DNA of 64,000 nucleotides from Streptomyces sp. R33 (GCF_041200175.1 NZ_CP165727.1:5025501-5089500), one strand, 5' to 3'; counted from the stretch's first letter, positions 7,567 to 16,761 are shown. Program-made: numbers and translations. Notes: generated by a model not told the origin, from the letters alone.

Positions 7567-8688
7567 TTGGAATTCGGGCTCTTCGTGCAGGGATACGTGC
7601 CTGAGGCGCGGTCCAAGGTCGACCCCGAGGCAGAGCACAAGGCGCTGGTCGAGGAGACCGAGTACGTCATCCAGGCCGACAAGTCCGGCTTCAAGTACGC
7701 CTGGGCCTCCGAGCACCACTTCCTGGAGGAGTACTCGCACCTGTCGGCGAACGAGGTGTTCCTCGCCTACCTCGCCCACGCCACCGAGCGCATCCACCTC
7801 GGCTCCGGCATCTTCAACCCGCTCGCCCCGGTCAACCACCCGGTCAAGGTGGCCGAGAAGGTCACCATGCTCGACCACCTCTCCAAGGGGCGCTTCGAGT
7901 TCGGCACCGGGCGCGGCGCCGGCAGCCACGAGATCCTCGGGTTCCTGCCCGGCATCACGGACATGAACGCCACCAAGGAGATCTGGGAAGAGACCATCGC
8001 CGAGTTCCCCAAGATGTTCCTCCAGGAGGAGTACGAGGGGTTCCAGGGCAAGCACTGGTCGCTGCCGCCGCGGAAGATCTTCCCCAAGCCGTACGGCAAG
8101 GCCCACCCGGCCATGTGGTACGCCGCCGGCTCCCCCTCCTCGTACGCGATGGCCGCGAAGAAGGGCCTCGGCGTCCTCGGTTTCAGCGTCCAGAAGGTCT
8201 CCGACATGGAGTGGGTGCTGGAGCAGTACAAGACGGCCATCCAGGAGGCCAAGGCCATCGGCGCGTTCGTCAACGACAACGTGATGGTCACCTCCACCGC
8301 GATATGCGCCGAGACGCACGACAAGGCGGTGGAGATCGCGGTCAACGCGAACATGAACCGCTTCCAGTCGCTGGTCTTCCGCTACCACGACACCTTCCCG
8401 CGGCCCGAGGCGATCCCGCAGTGGCCCGAGACGCTGCCCGAGTACAACGCGGAGATCATCGAGCTGCTGATCGCCGAGGAACTGCTGATCTGCGGCGACC
8501 CGTCCGAGGTGCTCGCGCAGTGCAAGCGCTGGGAGCAGGCGGGCGCCGACCAGCTGTCGTTCGGCCTGCCGACCGGCGTCTCGTACGAGGACACGATGAC
8601 CACCATCAAGCTCATCGGCGAGCACGTGATCCCGAAGATCGACACGGACCCGGTCCACCGCACGACGCGCTTCCGCCAGGCCGTCTGA
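7567..8688 (+). CDS. LLM-class flavin-dependent oxidoreductase
   Basis: 373 aa with a rare TTG start preceded by AAAGGACGG. It is luciferase-like, with the ASEHHF motif near residue 40, the VTMLDHLSKGRFEFGTGRG core and a C-terminal helical cap. It differs clearly from the 316-aa LLM protein at 5693, so it is not a recent duplicate. Two CTGAyG palindromes occupy its promoter. With the SDR upstream and the amidohydrolase and aldehyde dehydrogenase downstream it probably opens or oxygenates a substrate in the same route; the actual substrate is unknown. Confidence 0.85.
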   Translation: MEFGLFVQGYVPEARSKVDPEAEHKALVEETEYVIQADKSGFKYAWASEHHFLEEYSHLSANEVFLAYLAHATERIHLGSGIFNPLAPVNHPVKVAEKVTMLDHLSKGRFEFGTGRGAGSHEILGFLPGITDMNATKEIWEETIAEFPKMFLQEEYEGFQGKHWSLPPRKIFPKPYGKAHPAMWYAAGSPSSYAMAAKKGLGVLGFSVQKVSDMEWVLEQYKTAIQEAKAIGAFVNDNVMVTSTAICAETHDKAVEIAVNANMNRFQSLVFRYHDTFPRPEAIPQWPETLPEYNAEIIELLIAEELLICGDPSEVLAQCKRWEQAGADQLSFGLPTGVSYEDTMTTIKLIGEHVIPKIDTDPVHRTTRFRQAV

Positions 8689-8863
8689 CCCGGCGGGGGA
8701 ACAGGGGCGGCGTCTTCCCGGACCGCCGTCCCGCACCGGCCCCGGCCGGAGGTCATGCCGAGGCCGCGGCCGGCCCGGCGGCCCCCGGCCGGGGCGCGCG
8801 GGGATCTTGGGCGGAGCCCCCGGGACGACGGTCAGCAACACGAACACCGGCAGAAGGGACGCC

Positions 8864-10603
8864 ATGCTCGACCACCTGATCAAGGGCGCCACCGTCGTGG
8901 ACGGCACCGGCGCCCCCGCCCGCGTGGCCGACGTCGGCCTGCGCGACGGGCGGATCGCCGTCATCGGCGAGCCGGGCACGGTCACGGAGGAGGCCCGGAC
9001 CAGCGAGGACGCGCACGGGCTCGTCCTGTGCCCCGGCTTCGTCGACCCCCACACGCACTACGACGCCCAGCTCTTCTGGGACCCGTACGCGACCCCCTCC
9101 ATGAACCACGGCGTCACCACCGTCGCCGGCGGCAACTGCGGGTTCACCCTCGCCCCGCTCAACCCGGCCCGCCCGGAAGACGCCGACTACACCCGCCGCA
9201 TGATGAGCAAGGTCGAGGGCATGGCCCTCAAGGCCCTCGAGGAAGGCGTCGACTGGACCTGGTCCGGCTTCGGCGAGTACCTCGACGCCCTCGAAGGGCG
9301 GATCGCCGTCAACGCGGGCTTCATGGTCGGCCACTGCGCACTGCGCCGGCACGTCATGGGCGCCGATGCCGTCGGCGGCCAGCCCACCCCCGAGCAGATG
9401 CAGCAGATGCTCGACCTCTTCCACGACGCCATGAACGCCGGCGCCTGGGGCCTGTCCACCACCCAGTCCGCCACCCACTCCGACGGCGACGGCGCCCCCG
9501 TGGCCTCCCGCCACGCCAAGCCGGCCGAGCTCATCGCGCTGTCGAAGGCCGTCGCCGAACACGAGGGCACCCAGCTCGAGGCCATCGTCGCCGGCTGCCT
9601 CGACCAGTTCGCCGACGAGGAGATCGACCTCTTCGTCGAGATGAGCGCCGCCGCCGGCCGCCCGCTGAACTGGAACGTCCTCACCATCGACGCCGCCGTC
9701 CCCGAACGGGTGCCGCGCCAGCTCGTACCGAGCGAACGCGCCCGCAAGGCCGGCGGCCGCATCGTCGCGCTCACCATGCCGATCCTCACTCCCATGAACA
9801 TGTCGCTCGGCACCTTCTGCGCGCTGAACCTGATCCCCGGCTGGGGCGAGATCCTCGGCCTGCCCGTGCCCGAGCGGATCGCGAAGCTGCGCGACGCCGG
9901 CGTACGGGCGCAGATGCTGCGCCGCGCCGACAGCAAGGAGGCCGGGGTCTTCCGGCGCCTGGCCAACTTCGGCCGCTACGTCATCGGCGACACGTACAGC
10001 AAGGAGAACGAGGGCCTCTCGGGCCGGGTCGTGAACGACATCGCCGCCGAACGCGGCCAGGACCCCTTCCAGTGCCTGGTCGAGATCTGCGCCAACGACG
10101 ACCTGCGTACGGTGCTCTGGCCCATGCCCACCGACAACGACCCGGCGAGCTGGGCGCTGCGCGCCGAGACCTGGCAGCACGAGGACGTCATGCTCGGCGG
10201 CTCCGACGCCGGCGCGCACCTGGACCGCATGTGCGGGGCCCCGTACACCACCCGCTTCCTCGGGGACTGCCTGCGCGGCCGCAAGCTGGTGCCGCTGGAG
10301 CAGGCCGTGAAGATGCTCACCGACGACCCGGCGCAGCTGTTCGGGCTGCGCGAGCGAGGACGGATCGCCGAGGGGTTCCACGCGGACCTGGTGCTGTTCG
10401 ACCCGGAGCGGATCGAGGCCGGTCCGGCGACGCTCGTGCACGACCTGCCCGGCGACAGCCCGCGGCTGGACGCCCGGGCGATCGGGATCGTGTCCGTACG
10501 CGTCAACGGCGTGGAGACCATCCGCGACGACGAGGTGACGGGCGCGATCCCCGGGACCGTGCTCCGCTCGGGCCGCGACACGAGGACGGTGAGCACGCGT
10601 TGA
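8864..10603 (+). CDS. D-aminoacylase/N-acyl-D-amino-acid deacylase family amidohydrolase
   Basis: 579 aa amidohydrolase. The N-terminal beta sandwich (DHLIKGATVVDGTG) leads to the metal site GFVDPHTHYD. The barrel continues with TTVAGGNCGFTLAP, VGHCALR, a long C-terminal barrel part and GGSDAGAHLDRM. This is the pattern of D-aminoacylase-type enzymes that hydrolyse N-acyl bonds using zinc. The stop overlaps the next start (TTGA), so the aldehyde dehydrogenase is translationally coupled. Related proteins in Streptomyces often act on amides or carbamates other than D-amino acids, so the substrate is open. Confidence 0.85.
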   Translation: MLDHLIKGATVVDGTGAPARVADVGLRDGRIAVIGEPGTVTEEARTSEDAHGLVLCPGFVDPHTHYDAQLFWDPYATPSMNHGVTTVAGGNCGFTLAPLNPARPEDADYTRRMMSKVEGMALKALEEGVDWTWSGFGEYLDALEGRIAVNAGFMVGHCALRRHVMGADAVGGQPTPEQMQQMLDLFHDAMNAGAWGLSTTQSATHSDGDGAPVASRHAKPAELIALSKAVAEHEGTQLEAIVAGCLDQFADEEIDLFVEMSAAAGRPLNWNVLTIDAAVPERVPRQLVPSERARKAGGRIVALTMPILTPMNMSLGTFCALNLIPGWGEILGLPVPERIAKLRDAGVRAQMLRRADSKEAGVFRRLANFGRYVIGDTYSKENEGLSGRVVNDIAAERGQDPFQCLVEICANDDLRTVLWPMPTDNDPASWALRAETWQHEDVMLGGSDAGAHLDRMCGAPYTTRFLGDCLRGRKLVPLEQAVKMLTDDPAQLFGLRERGRIAEGFHADLVLFDPERIEAGPATLVHDLPGDSPRLDARAIGIVSVRVNGVETIRDDEVTGAIPGTVLRSGRDTRTVSTR

Positions 10604-12072
10604 GCGAGCCCCTGCAGCAGAAGCTGTACATCGGCGGCCAGTGGGTGGAGCCCGCCGCCGGGCACTACGAGGTGGTCAACCCGGCGGACGAATCGGTGGT
10701 CGGGCTCGCGCCCGAGGCCTCGCGCGCCCAGGTCGAGGAGGCGGCGCGCGCGGCGGCGGAGGCCTTCGAGGCCTGGTCCCGTACGGCCCCCGAGGCGCGG
10801 GCGGCCATCCTCGACCGGGCCGCGGACATCATGCAGCGCGAGTACGAGCCGTGGGCGGCCCTCGCCCGCGCCGAGACGGGCGCACCGACCGGCATCGCGC
10901 GCGGGATGCAGGTCGGGGTCGGGGTCTCGCGCTTCCGGCGGTACGCGAAGGGCGCCCTCGAGCCGGTGGAGCGGGGGCTGCCGCCGCAGGTCACCGAGGC
11001 CGGCCCGATGGGGAGGGCGAGCATCCTGGGGGCGCTGGAGGTGCGCCAGCCGGTCGGCGTGGTCACCTGCATCACCTCGTACAACAACCCGTGGGCGAAC
11101 CCGGCGGGCAAGGTGGCCCCGGCCCTGGCCATGGGCAACACGGTGGTGGTCAAGCCGGCCCCGCAGGATCCGCTGTCGGTGTTCAAGATGGCCGAGGCGC
11201 TGCACGAGGCGGGCGCCCCGGCCGGCGTGGTGAACGTGGTCTGCGGCGCCTCGGTCGAGGTCGGCGAGGCCGCGGTGGACTCCCCCTACGTGGACATGGT
11301 GTCGTTCACCGGCTCCACGGGCGTCGGGCAGCGCATCGCGGAGGTCTGCGGCCGCTCGATGAAGCGGCAGCTGATGGAGCTGGGCGGCAAGGGCGCGGCG
11401 ATCGTCTTCGAGGACGCCGACCTGGACGCGGCCGTGATGGGGATCGGCACCACCTTCTCCTTCTACTCCGGCCAGATCTGCACGGCGCCGACGCGGGTGA
11501 TCGTGCACCGGTCGGTGTACGAGCAGCTGGTCGAGAAGCTCACGGGCTACCTGGCCTTCATGAAGGTCGGCGACCCGGCGGCGGCGGGCACGGTCGTCGG
11601 GCCGGTGATCTCGGCTGCGCACCGCGACCGCGTGGAGTCGTACGTCGAGCTCGGGCGCAAGGAGGGCGCGCGGATCGCGTACGGCGGCGAGCGGCCGGTG
11701 GTCGGGGACGGCCGCGGCTTCTACGTGGCGCCGACGCTGCTGGTGGACTGCACGAACGACATGAGGGTGGTCCGGGAGGAGATCTTCGGGCCGGTGGTCG
11801 TGGTCGTGCCGTTCGACGGGGACGAGGAGGAGGCGGTCCGGCTGGCCAACGACAGCGACTTCGGCCTGCTGAGCTACGTGTGGTCAGGGGACGCGGCGCG
11901 CGCCTTCCGGGTGGCACGGCGGCTGCGGGCGGGCGGGGTCGGCGTGAACACGATCGGCCGGAACATGGAGGCCCCGTTCGGGGGCTTCAAGCGCTCGGGC
12001 GTCGGGCGCGACGTGGGCTCGTACGCGCTGCACGCGTACAGCGAGATGCAGTCGATCGTCTGGGCGGGCTGA
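10600..12072 (+). CDS. NAD(P)-dependent aldehyde dehydrogenase
   Basis: 490 aa with a TTG start overlapping the amidohydrolase stop. Conserved features: the Rossmann segment PVGVVTCITSYNNPW, cofactor loop FTGSTGVGQ, general base Glu260 in MELGGKG, catalytic Cys294 in SGQICTAPT, and EEIFGPV. It oxidises an aldehyde to an acid. Its coupling with the amidohydrolase and closeness to the LLM/SDR genes suggest one catabolic route that ends in a carboxylate. A strong hairpin follows the stop. Confidence 0.92.
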   Translation: MSEPLQQKLYIGGQWVEPAAGHYEVVNPADESVVGLAPEASRAQVEEAARAAAEAFEAWSRTAPEARAAILDRAADIMQREYEPWAALARAETGAPTGIARGMQVGVGVSRFRRYAKGALEPVERGLPPQVTEAGPMGRASILGALEVRQPVGVVTCITSYNNPWANPAGKVAPALAMGNTVVVKPAPQDPLSVFKMAEALHEAGAPAGVVNVVCGASVEVGEAAVDSPYVDMVSFTGSTGVGQRIAEVCGRSMKRQLMELGGKGAAIVFEDADLDAAVMGIGTTFSFYSGQICTAPTRVIVHRSVYEQLVEKLTGYLAFMKVGDPAAAGTVVGPVISAAHRDRVESYVELGRKEGARIAYGGERPVVGDGRGFYVAPTLLVDCTNDMRVVREEIFGPVVVVVPFDGDEEEAVRLANDSDFGLLSYVWSGDAARAFRVARRLRAGGVGVNTIGRNMEAPFGGFKRSGVGRDVGSYALHAYSEMQSIVWAG

Positions 12073-12146
12073 GACCCAGGTCACACGGGAAAGTTCAAAG
12101 CGGCACATAAGGGGTACTGCTGCGGTTTCCGCATTCCGGAACGGGC

Positions 12147-12177
12147 TGTCCGCTCCCTGTTGAGCAGGGGGCGGACA
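12147..12177 (+). terminator. Hairpin after the aldehyde dehydrogenase
   Basis: A 13-bp imperfect stem beginning TGTCCGC and ending GCGGACA, with loop TTGAG, about 75 bp after the stop codon. There is no U tract, as is usual in this genus. Confidence 0.6.
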
Positions 12178-12190
12178 TGTGCATGAACCT

Positions 12191-12209
12191 TTCATTACGG
12201 GTTAATGAA
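12191..12209. promoter_or_regulatory. Palindrome TTCATTA-N5-TAATGAA
   Basis: A perfect 7+7 bp inverted repeat with an AT-rich sequence in a GC-rich context, 97 bp upstream of the APC permease. It is a good operator candidate; the binder is unknown. Confidence 0.55.
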
Positions 12210-12305
12210 CCGTCGTGAGCTCTGGATTCGAAGGTGTTCCCGCCGGTAGCCGCTCGGACTCAATCCCTCCGGATATGGAAAACGCAGCCTCTAACGTCCT
12301 GACCC

Positions 12306-13886
12306 ATGACACAGCTGGACGTTCGGCCTCGGGTCGGAGACACGGTGAACGGCGTCGCCGGCGGCGAGGGCGGCGCCGGCGGCGTACGCGGCAAGGGGCT
12401 CGGCAAGGGCTCCGTGGGCCTGGTGGGAAGCGCCGTCATCGGCATCTCCACCGTCGCGCCCGTCTACTGCCTGACGTCGACCCTCGGCTCCACCGCCGGC
12501 GAGGTCGGCGTCCAGATGCCGGCGGTCTTCCTGGCCGGCTTCCTGCCGATGCTGCTCGTCGCCTTCGCGTACCGCGAGCTGAACAAGGCCGTGCCGGACT
12601 GCGGCACCTCCTTCACCTGGACCGTGAAGGCCTTCGGCCCGCGGATCGGCTGGATGTGCGGCTGGGGCCTGGTGATCGCCACGATCATCGTGCTCTCCAA
12701 CCTGGCCGGCGTCGCCACCTCCTACTTCTGGCTGCTGGCCGGCGAGATCACGGGCAATGCGTCGATCGCCGCCCTGGACGACGACAAGCTCGTCCACATC
12801 GCCACCTGCCTCACCCTGATCGCCGCAGCGACCGCCATCAGCTACCGCGGAATGACCGCCACCAAGGGCGTCCAGTACACGCTGGTCGGCCTCCAGCTCG
12901 TGGTCCTCGCCCTCTTCGTGGCGATGGCCTTCCAGAAGGCCTCGGCCGGCGCTGGCGTCTTCGACGCCGGCCCGGACTTCTCCTGGCAGTGGATGAACCC
13001 CTTCGCGGTCGAGTCCATGGGCGCCTTCACCGCCGGACTCTCCCTCTCGATCTTCATGTACTGGGGCTGGGACGCCTGCCTGGCCACCAACGAGGAGACC
13101 ACCGGCTCCGCCAAGACCCCCGGCCGCGCCTCGCTCATCGCGATGGTCGTCCTGGTCGGCTCGTACCTGGCCACCGGAATCGCCGCCCAGATGGCCGTCG
13201 GCTCCGGCACCACCGGCCTCGGCCTCGGCAACCCGGAGACCTCCGGCAACGTCTTCGCCGCCCTGGCCGGCCCGGTCATGGGCCCGGTGCTCGGGATCCT
13301 GCTCTTCGTCGCGGTCCTCGCCTCGGCGACCGCCTCGCTCCAGACCACGTTCATCCCGGTCGCCCGCACGGTCCTGGCCATGTCCACGTACGAGGCCCTG
13401 CCCGCCTCCTACGCCAAGGTCCACCCGCGCTTCAAGACCCCGGGCCGCGCCACCGTCATGGCGGGCGTCGCGACCGGCGCCTTCTACACCGTGATGACCC
13501 TGGTCAGCGAGAACGTCCTGACCGACACGATCTTCGCGCTCGGCCTGATGATCTGCTTCTACTACTCGCTGACGGCGTTCGCCTGCGCCTGGTACTTCCG
13601 CAGCGAGCTGCGCCGCTCCGCGCGGGACCTGATCTTCAAGGGCGTCTTCCCCGTCCTCGGCGGCCTCCTGCTGGCCGCCGTCTTCTTCAAGACGCTGATC
13701 GACATGTGGAACCCCTCGTACGGCTCCGGCTCCACCGTCCTCGGCGTCGGCAGCGTCTTCGTCATCGGCGTCGGCCTGCTGGCCCTCGGCCTGGTGATCA
13801 TGCTGATCACGGAACGCCGCAGCCCGGCCTTCTTCCGCGGCCGGATCCTGACGAGGTCCACCCCGGCCCTGGTCGTCGAGGACTGA
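12306..13886 (+). CDS. APC-superfamily amino acid/polyamine permease
   Basis: 526 aa with about 12 membrane helices after a Gly-rich cytoplasmic N-terminus of about 35 residues. The first helix has the APC motif GLVGSAVIGISTVAPVY, and the loop with YRELNKAVPDCGTSFTW matches the amino acid transporter group. MYWGWDACLATNEET is the typical helix 6 region. It follows the catabolic genes on the same strand and has its own promoter region with a palindrome. It probably imports an amine or amino acid; a link to the amidohydrolase route is inference. Confidence 0.88.
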   Translation: MTQLDVRPRVGDTVNGVAGGEGGAGGVRGKGLGKGSVGLVGSAVIGISTVAPVYCLTSTLGSTAGEVGVQMPAVFLAGFLPMLLVAFAYRELNKAVPDCGTSFTWTVKAFGPRIGWMCGWGLVIATIIVLSNLAGVATSYFWLLAGEITGNASIAALDDDKLVHIATCLTLIAAATAISYRGMTATKGVQYTLVGLQLVVLALFVAMAFQKASAGAGVFDAGPDFSWQWMNPFAVESMGAFTAGLSLSIFMYWGWDACLATNEETTGSAKTPGRASLIAMVVLVGSYLATGIAAQMAVGSGTTGLGLGNPETSGNVFAALAGPVMGPVLGILLFVAVLASATASLQTTFIPVARTVLAMSTYEALPASYAKVHPRFKTPGRATVMAGVATGAFYTVMTLVSENVLTDTIFALGLMICFYYSLTAFACAWYFRSELRRSARDLIFKGVFPVLGGLLLAAVFFKTLIDMWNPSYGSGSTVLGVGSVFVIGVGLLALGLVIMLITERRSPAFFRGRILTRSTPALVVED

Positions 13887-13910
13887 CCCCACCCCTGAAC
13901 CACTGCGCCC

Positions 13911-13947
13911 CCGCGGCCCCGGACCGCCCCGGTATCCGGGGCCGCGG
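13911..13947 (+). terminator. Terminator hairpin after the permease
   Basis: A 13-bp perfect GC stem (CCGCGGCCCCGGA/TCCGGGGCCGCGG) with an 11-base loop, 25 bp after the stop. Confidence 0.7.
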
Positions 13948-14041
13948 GCGTTGCCGACCCGTGGCGCCGTGGGCGCACGGGCCGTCACCCCAAAGTGCCG
14001 CCGGGCGGTGACCGGGGCACCGGCGGGTCGTTCTGCACGGT

Positions 14042-14329
14042 ATGAACGCCATGAAGCGCAGCCTTGCCGCCCTGGTCCTCTCCGGTGGTGCCCTCGCCCT
14101 GACCCCCGTCGCCGCCCACGCCGACGGGCCCAACCTTCAGGCGGCCGCCCCGCTCGCCCACCGCGTCGGCGACATCGCCGACCACCCGGGCCAGGCCGTA
14201 CAGGACACGAAGACCGCCGTGGCCGTCACCGCCTCCGCCGCCGGATCCGCCACCAAGGCCACCGACACCTCGCTCGCGGGCGCGGGCAAGGCCCTGCAGG
14301 GCCTGCCGAAGACCCCGGCGATCCGCTGA
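14042..14329 (+). CDS. Small secreted protein
   Basis: 95 aa. A signal peptide (MKRSLAALVLSGGALALTPVAAHA) ends about residue 28; the mature part is short, Ala/Thr-rich and without Cys. A second ATG at 14051 fits the signal peptide better, but neither start has a clear ribosome site. Isolated between the permease terminator and a convergent gene. No function can be assigned; it resembles the small secreted protein at 59739 in style (short, no cysteine, residual hydrophobicity). Confidence 0.6.
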   Translation: MNAMKRSLAALVLSGGALALTPVAAHADGPNLQAAAPLAHRVGDIADHPGQAVQDTKTAVAVTASAAGSATKATDTSLAGAGKALQGLPKTPAIR

Positions 14330-14335
14330 CACCCC

Positions 14336-14866
14336 CTAGGCGCCGCCCGCCCGGGTCACCAGCACCAGCGGGATCTCGCGGTCCGTCGCCGCCCGGTAGG
14401 CCGCGTACGAGGGCATCGCCGCCACCACCACCGGCCACAGGCGCTCCGCCTCGGCCGGGGTGGCCCGGCGGGCAGTCGCGGCGAAGGTCCCGGCGCCGAC
14501 CTGGAGCGTGACGGCGGGGTCGGCCTCCAGGTTCAGGTACCACGCAGGGTGCCGTTCGGCGCCCGCGTTCGAAGCCGTCAGGACGTACGCGGCCCCGTCC
14601 CCGTCCCCGTCCCGTACGTAGGCCAGCGCCGTGCGCCGCAGCAGCCCGGACCGCCGCCCCCGCGTGGTCAGCAGCAGGTCCGAGATCCCGGGCCGCGGCT
14701 GCCCGGCGGTCTCTTCGAAGCGCCGGATGTGCTCGGCCACCCAGGGGTTCGCGCTGTCCGTGGCGGTAGTGGTGGTTGCCGCGCCGACCGGGCGGATCGG
14801 GTCGGCGGGGCGGATCGGGTCGACAGGGCGGATCGGGTCGGCCGGGCGGATCGGGTCGACCGTCAT
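14336..14866 (-). CDS. Ddn-like deazaflavin (F420)-dependent nitroreductase family protein
   Basis: 176 aa. The core (residues about 50-176) matches the split-barrel family: LLLTTRGRRSGLLRRTALAY, GAERHPAWYLNLEADP and a C-terminal IPLVLVTR. Mycobacterial Ddn and relatives use F420H2. The N-terminus carries four copies of DPIRPA/V (residues 4-27), absent from usual family members, which may be tolerated padding. The ATG overlaps the stop of the NAD(P)-binding gene (ATGA), so the two are one operon opposite the HxlR regulator. Confidence 0.8.
   Translation of the reverse strand: MTVDPIRPADPIRPVDPIRPADPIRPVGAATTTTATDSANPWVAEHIRRFEETAGQPRPGISDLLLTTRGRRSGLLRRTALAYVRDGDGDGAAYVLTASNAGAERHPAWYLNLEADPAVTLQVGAGTFAATARRATPAEAERLWPVVVAAMPSYAAYRAATDREIPLVLVTRAGGA
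14786..14857. repeat. 18-bp tandem repeat, 4 copies, in a coding region
   Basis: Four 18-bp units encode the hexapeptide DPIRPA or DPIRPV at the N-terminus of the Ddn-like protein. The length is a multiple of three, so the frame is kept when copies change. Confidence 0.9.
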
Positions 14867-15474
14867 GCCGACGTCACCCCCGCGTGGGCGCGGTGCACCG
14901 TCGGGGTCCGGATCTCGTCCAGCACCGCCCGGGCGAAGTCGGTGTGCGCGATCCGCCCGGCGGCGTCGGCCGGGCCGAACGCGTAGCCGCCGCCGGACGC
15001 CCCGGCGGGAGCGAAGTCCCCGGCCGGGCTCAGCACCGCCCAGTCGAGCCCCGCCGGCGCCGCCGCCCGCAGGGCCTCGGTCCCGGCGCCGTGGCCGACG
15101 TAGAACTCCCGCCACTCCTGCGGATACCCCGGTGTGTCCATCAGCGCCGCCCCCGACCGCGTGGCCAGTACGGACGCCAGCCCGACGGACACGAGCCGCC
15201 CGACCCCGGCCTCCGCGAGGCCCGCCGCCAGCGCCCGCGCCGCCGCCGGGAAGAACTCCCCCGGGGCCGCCTGTGCGTCGTACACCGCCGCGACCGCCGC
15301 ATCGTGCCCCACCGCCAGCCGGGCCACGTCGGCCGCCGAGGTGACGTCCCCGTCGCCGCGCCCCGCCTCCGTGACCTCGTACCCGCGCGCCCGCGCCTCG
15401 GCGACGACGGCCCGGCCGACCCGCCCGCGGGCGCCGAACACGATGACCTTGATTCCCCTGCCGTTGTTCGTCAT
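14863..15474 (-). CDS. NAD(P)-binding oxidoreductase (NmrA/epimerase-like)
   Basis: 203 aa single Rossmann-fold protein with the dinucleotide motif VIVFGARGRVGRAV at residues 9-22, GRLVSVGLAS and a C-terminal variable part without an obvious Tyr-x3-Lys. It resembles atypical SDR proteins such as those related to NmrA or BVR-B. It is divergent from the HxlR regulator across 58 bp, the usual arrangement where HxlR controls a detoxifying oxidoreductase sensing electrophiles or redox stress. The coupled downstream gene is Ddn-like. Confidence 0.8.
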   Translation of the reverse strand: MTNNGRGIKVIVFGARGRVGRAVVAEARARGYEVTEAGRGDGDVTSAADVARLAVGHDAAVAAVYDAQAAPGEFFPAAARALAAGLAEAGVGRLVSVGLASVLATRSGAALMDTPGYPQEWREFYVGHGAGTEALRAAAPAGLDWAVLSPAGDFAPAGASGGGYAFGPADAAGRIAHTDFARAVLDEIRTPTVHRAHAGVTSA

Positions 15475-15500
15475 GGGGCGACCCTAGGAAAGGGCCTGGT

Positions 15501-15524
15501 TACCGATCGGATACCGGCCTACCG
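15501..15524. promoter_or_regulatory. Three TACCG repeats in a divergent promoter
   Basis: TACCG occurs at 15501, 15512 and 15520, and CCGATCGG (15503-15510) is a perfect palindrome. The cluster lies in the 58-bp gap between the HxlR gene and its divergent target, so it is a reasonable HxlR operator. Confidence 0.45.
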
Positions 15525-15532
15525 TGTGGATC

Positions 15533-15952
15533 ATGCGTGAAGCAGAACGAGAACGAGAACGGGAGCCGGGACGGGGGCCGCTCGACCCGGAGATGTTCGA
15601 CCCCGTCTGCCCGTCACCGCTGGTCCCGTTCCGGATCGGCGACAAGTGGGCCTCGATGATCCTGCGTTGCCTCGAAGGCGGGCCCCGCCGCTTCTCGGAA
15701 CTCAAGGTCCCGCTGCGCGGCATCACGTCCAAGTCCCTCACCCAGTCGCTGCGTGCCCTGGAGCGCGACGGGTTCGTCGTACGGACGCAGCAGGCACCGC
15801 CGGAGCGCCGCGTCGAGTACGCCCTCACCCCGCTCGGCCACGGCCTCCTCGGCCCGCTGGACGCGGCGTGCGACTGGACGCGCGAGCACTGGGACGAGCT
15901 CATCGACGCCCAGGAAGCGGGGCTCGCGGGCGGGTCCTCGGCCGGGAGTTGA
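15533..15952 (+). CDS. HxlR-family winged-helix regulator
   Basis: 139 aa. The N-terminus is rich in Glu/Arg (EREREREPGRGP). The HxlR core includes the conserved Cys in MFDPVCPSPLVPFRIGDKW, then RRFSELKVPLRGITSKSLTQSLRALERDGFV and the wing ERRVEYALTPLG. The single Cys near the start of the domain is the usual redox or electrophile sensor in the family. The ATG at 15533 was chosen; a GTG at 15524 is in frame. Divergent from the oxidoreductase pair it probably controls. Confidence 0.9.
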   Translation: MREAEREREREPGRGPLDPEMFDPVCPSPLVPFRIGDKWASMILRCLEGGPRRFSELKVPLRGITSKSLTQSLRALERDGFVVRTQQAPPERRVEYALTPLGHGLLGPLDAACDWTREHWDELIDAQEAGLAGGSSAGS

Positions 15953-15966
15953 TCGTTGAGCAGGCC

Positions 15967-16761
15967 ATGATCCTCTGGTTGCTCAACACCTTCAGCACGT
16001 TCAACCTCGGCATCCTCCTCGTCGGCGGCTTCGTCGCCCTCGCCGTGGGCGGCAGCCTCGCCGCCCGCCGGCGCTTCCCGCACCTCGCCGGCGGCGAGCA
16101 CAACGAGATGGTCGGCGTCGCCCTCGGCATGTTCGGTGCGATCTACGGCATCATCCTGGCCTTCGTCGTCGTCACGCTCTGGACGCAGCTGGAGAACACC
16201 CAGACCGTCGTCGCGACCGAGGCGACCGACCTCGCCCTCGTCGTCCGCAGCGCCGAGGCCTTCCCGCCGGCCGAACGCGCCCGCGTGGAGCGGGCGGTGG
16301 GCGACTACGTGCACGCCGTCGTCGAGATCCAGTGGCCGCTCATGCGCGACGGCAGGCCGAGCTACGAGGCCACAGCCGATCAGACGCACGGGCTGTACAA
16401 GGCGCTCCAGGCGTACGAGCCCACCGGCACCCGCAGCGAGACCTTCTACGGTGAGGCCGCCGGCCGCCTCAACGACGTCGCCGCGCAGCGGCGGGCCCGC
16501 ATCACGATGGCCGAAACGTCCCTGCCGGCGCTGCTCCAGGTGCTGGTGTACGGGGGCGCACTGGTGATCCTCCCGCTCACGTTCCTGTTCGGTCTGCGCA
16601 GCCTGAAGATGCAGCTGCTGTTCGTCTCGGCGGTGGCGGCGCTGATCGGCTTCAGCCTGCTGCTGGTGATGGTGCTGGACCGCCCCTTCGCGGGGGAACT
16701 CAGCGTCACCCCGGCCCCGTACAAGGAGGCGGCGCTGGCCCAGTTCTGGCCCGCCTCCTAG
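15967..16761 (+). CDS. DUF4239-like membrane protein
   Basis: 264 aa with four predicted helices: two at the N-terminus (about residues 5-25 and 50-75) and two near the C-terminus (about 195-240). The middle is a long, charged cytoplasmic or external helical segment (VVATEATDLALVVRSAEAFPP to RRARITMAETSLP). This layout is that of the DUF4239 family, whose function is unknown. It starts 14 bp after the HxlR gene and may share its transcript. An in-frame TTG at 15949 would add six residues. Confidence 0.7.
   Translation: MILWLLNTFSTFNLGILLVGGFVALAVGGSLAARRRFPHLAGGEHNEMVGVALGMFGAIYGIILAFVVVTLWTQLENTQTVVATEATDLALVVRSAEAFPPAERARVERAVGDYVHAVVEIQWPLMRDGRPSYEATADQTHGLYKALQAYEPTGTRSETFYGEAAGRLNDVAAQRRARITMAETSLPALLQVLVYGGALVILPLTFLFGLRSLKMQLLFVSAVAALIGFSLLLVMVLDRPFAGELSVTPAPYKEAALAQFWPAS

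Noticed and set aside
12291..13988. A 565-codon minus-strand frame opposite the APC permease.
   Set aside because: Low-complexity Gly/Glu/Arg product; the plus-strand permease has helices and family motifs.
12215..14011. A 598-codon plus-strand frame overlapping the permease in another frame.
   Set aside because: Arg/Pro-rich shadow; the permease frame has 12 helices and APC motifs.
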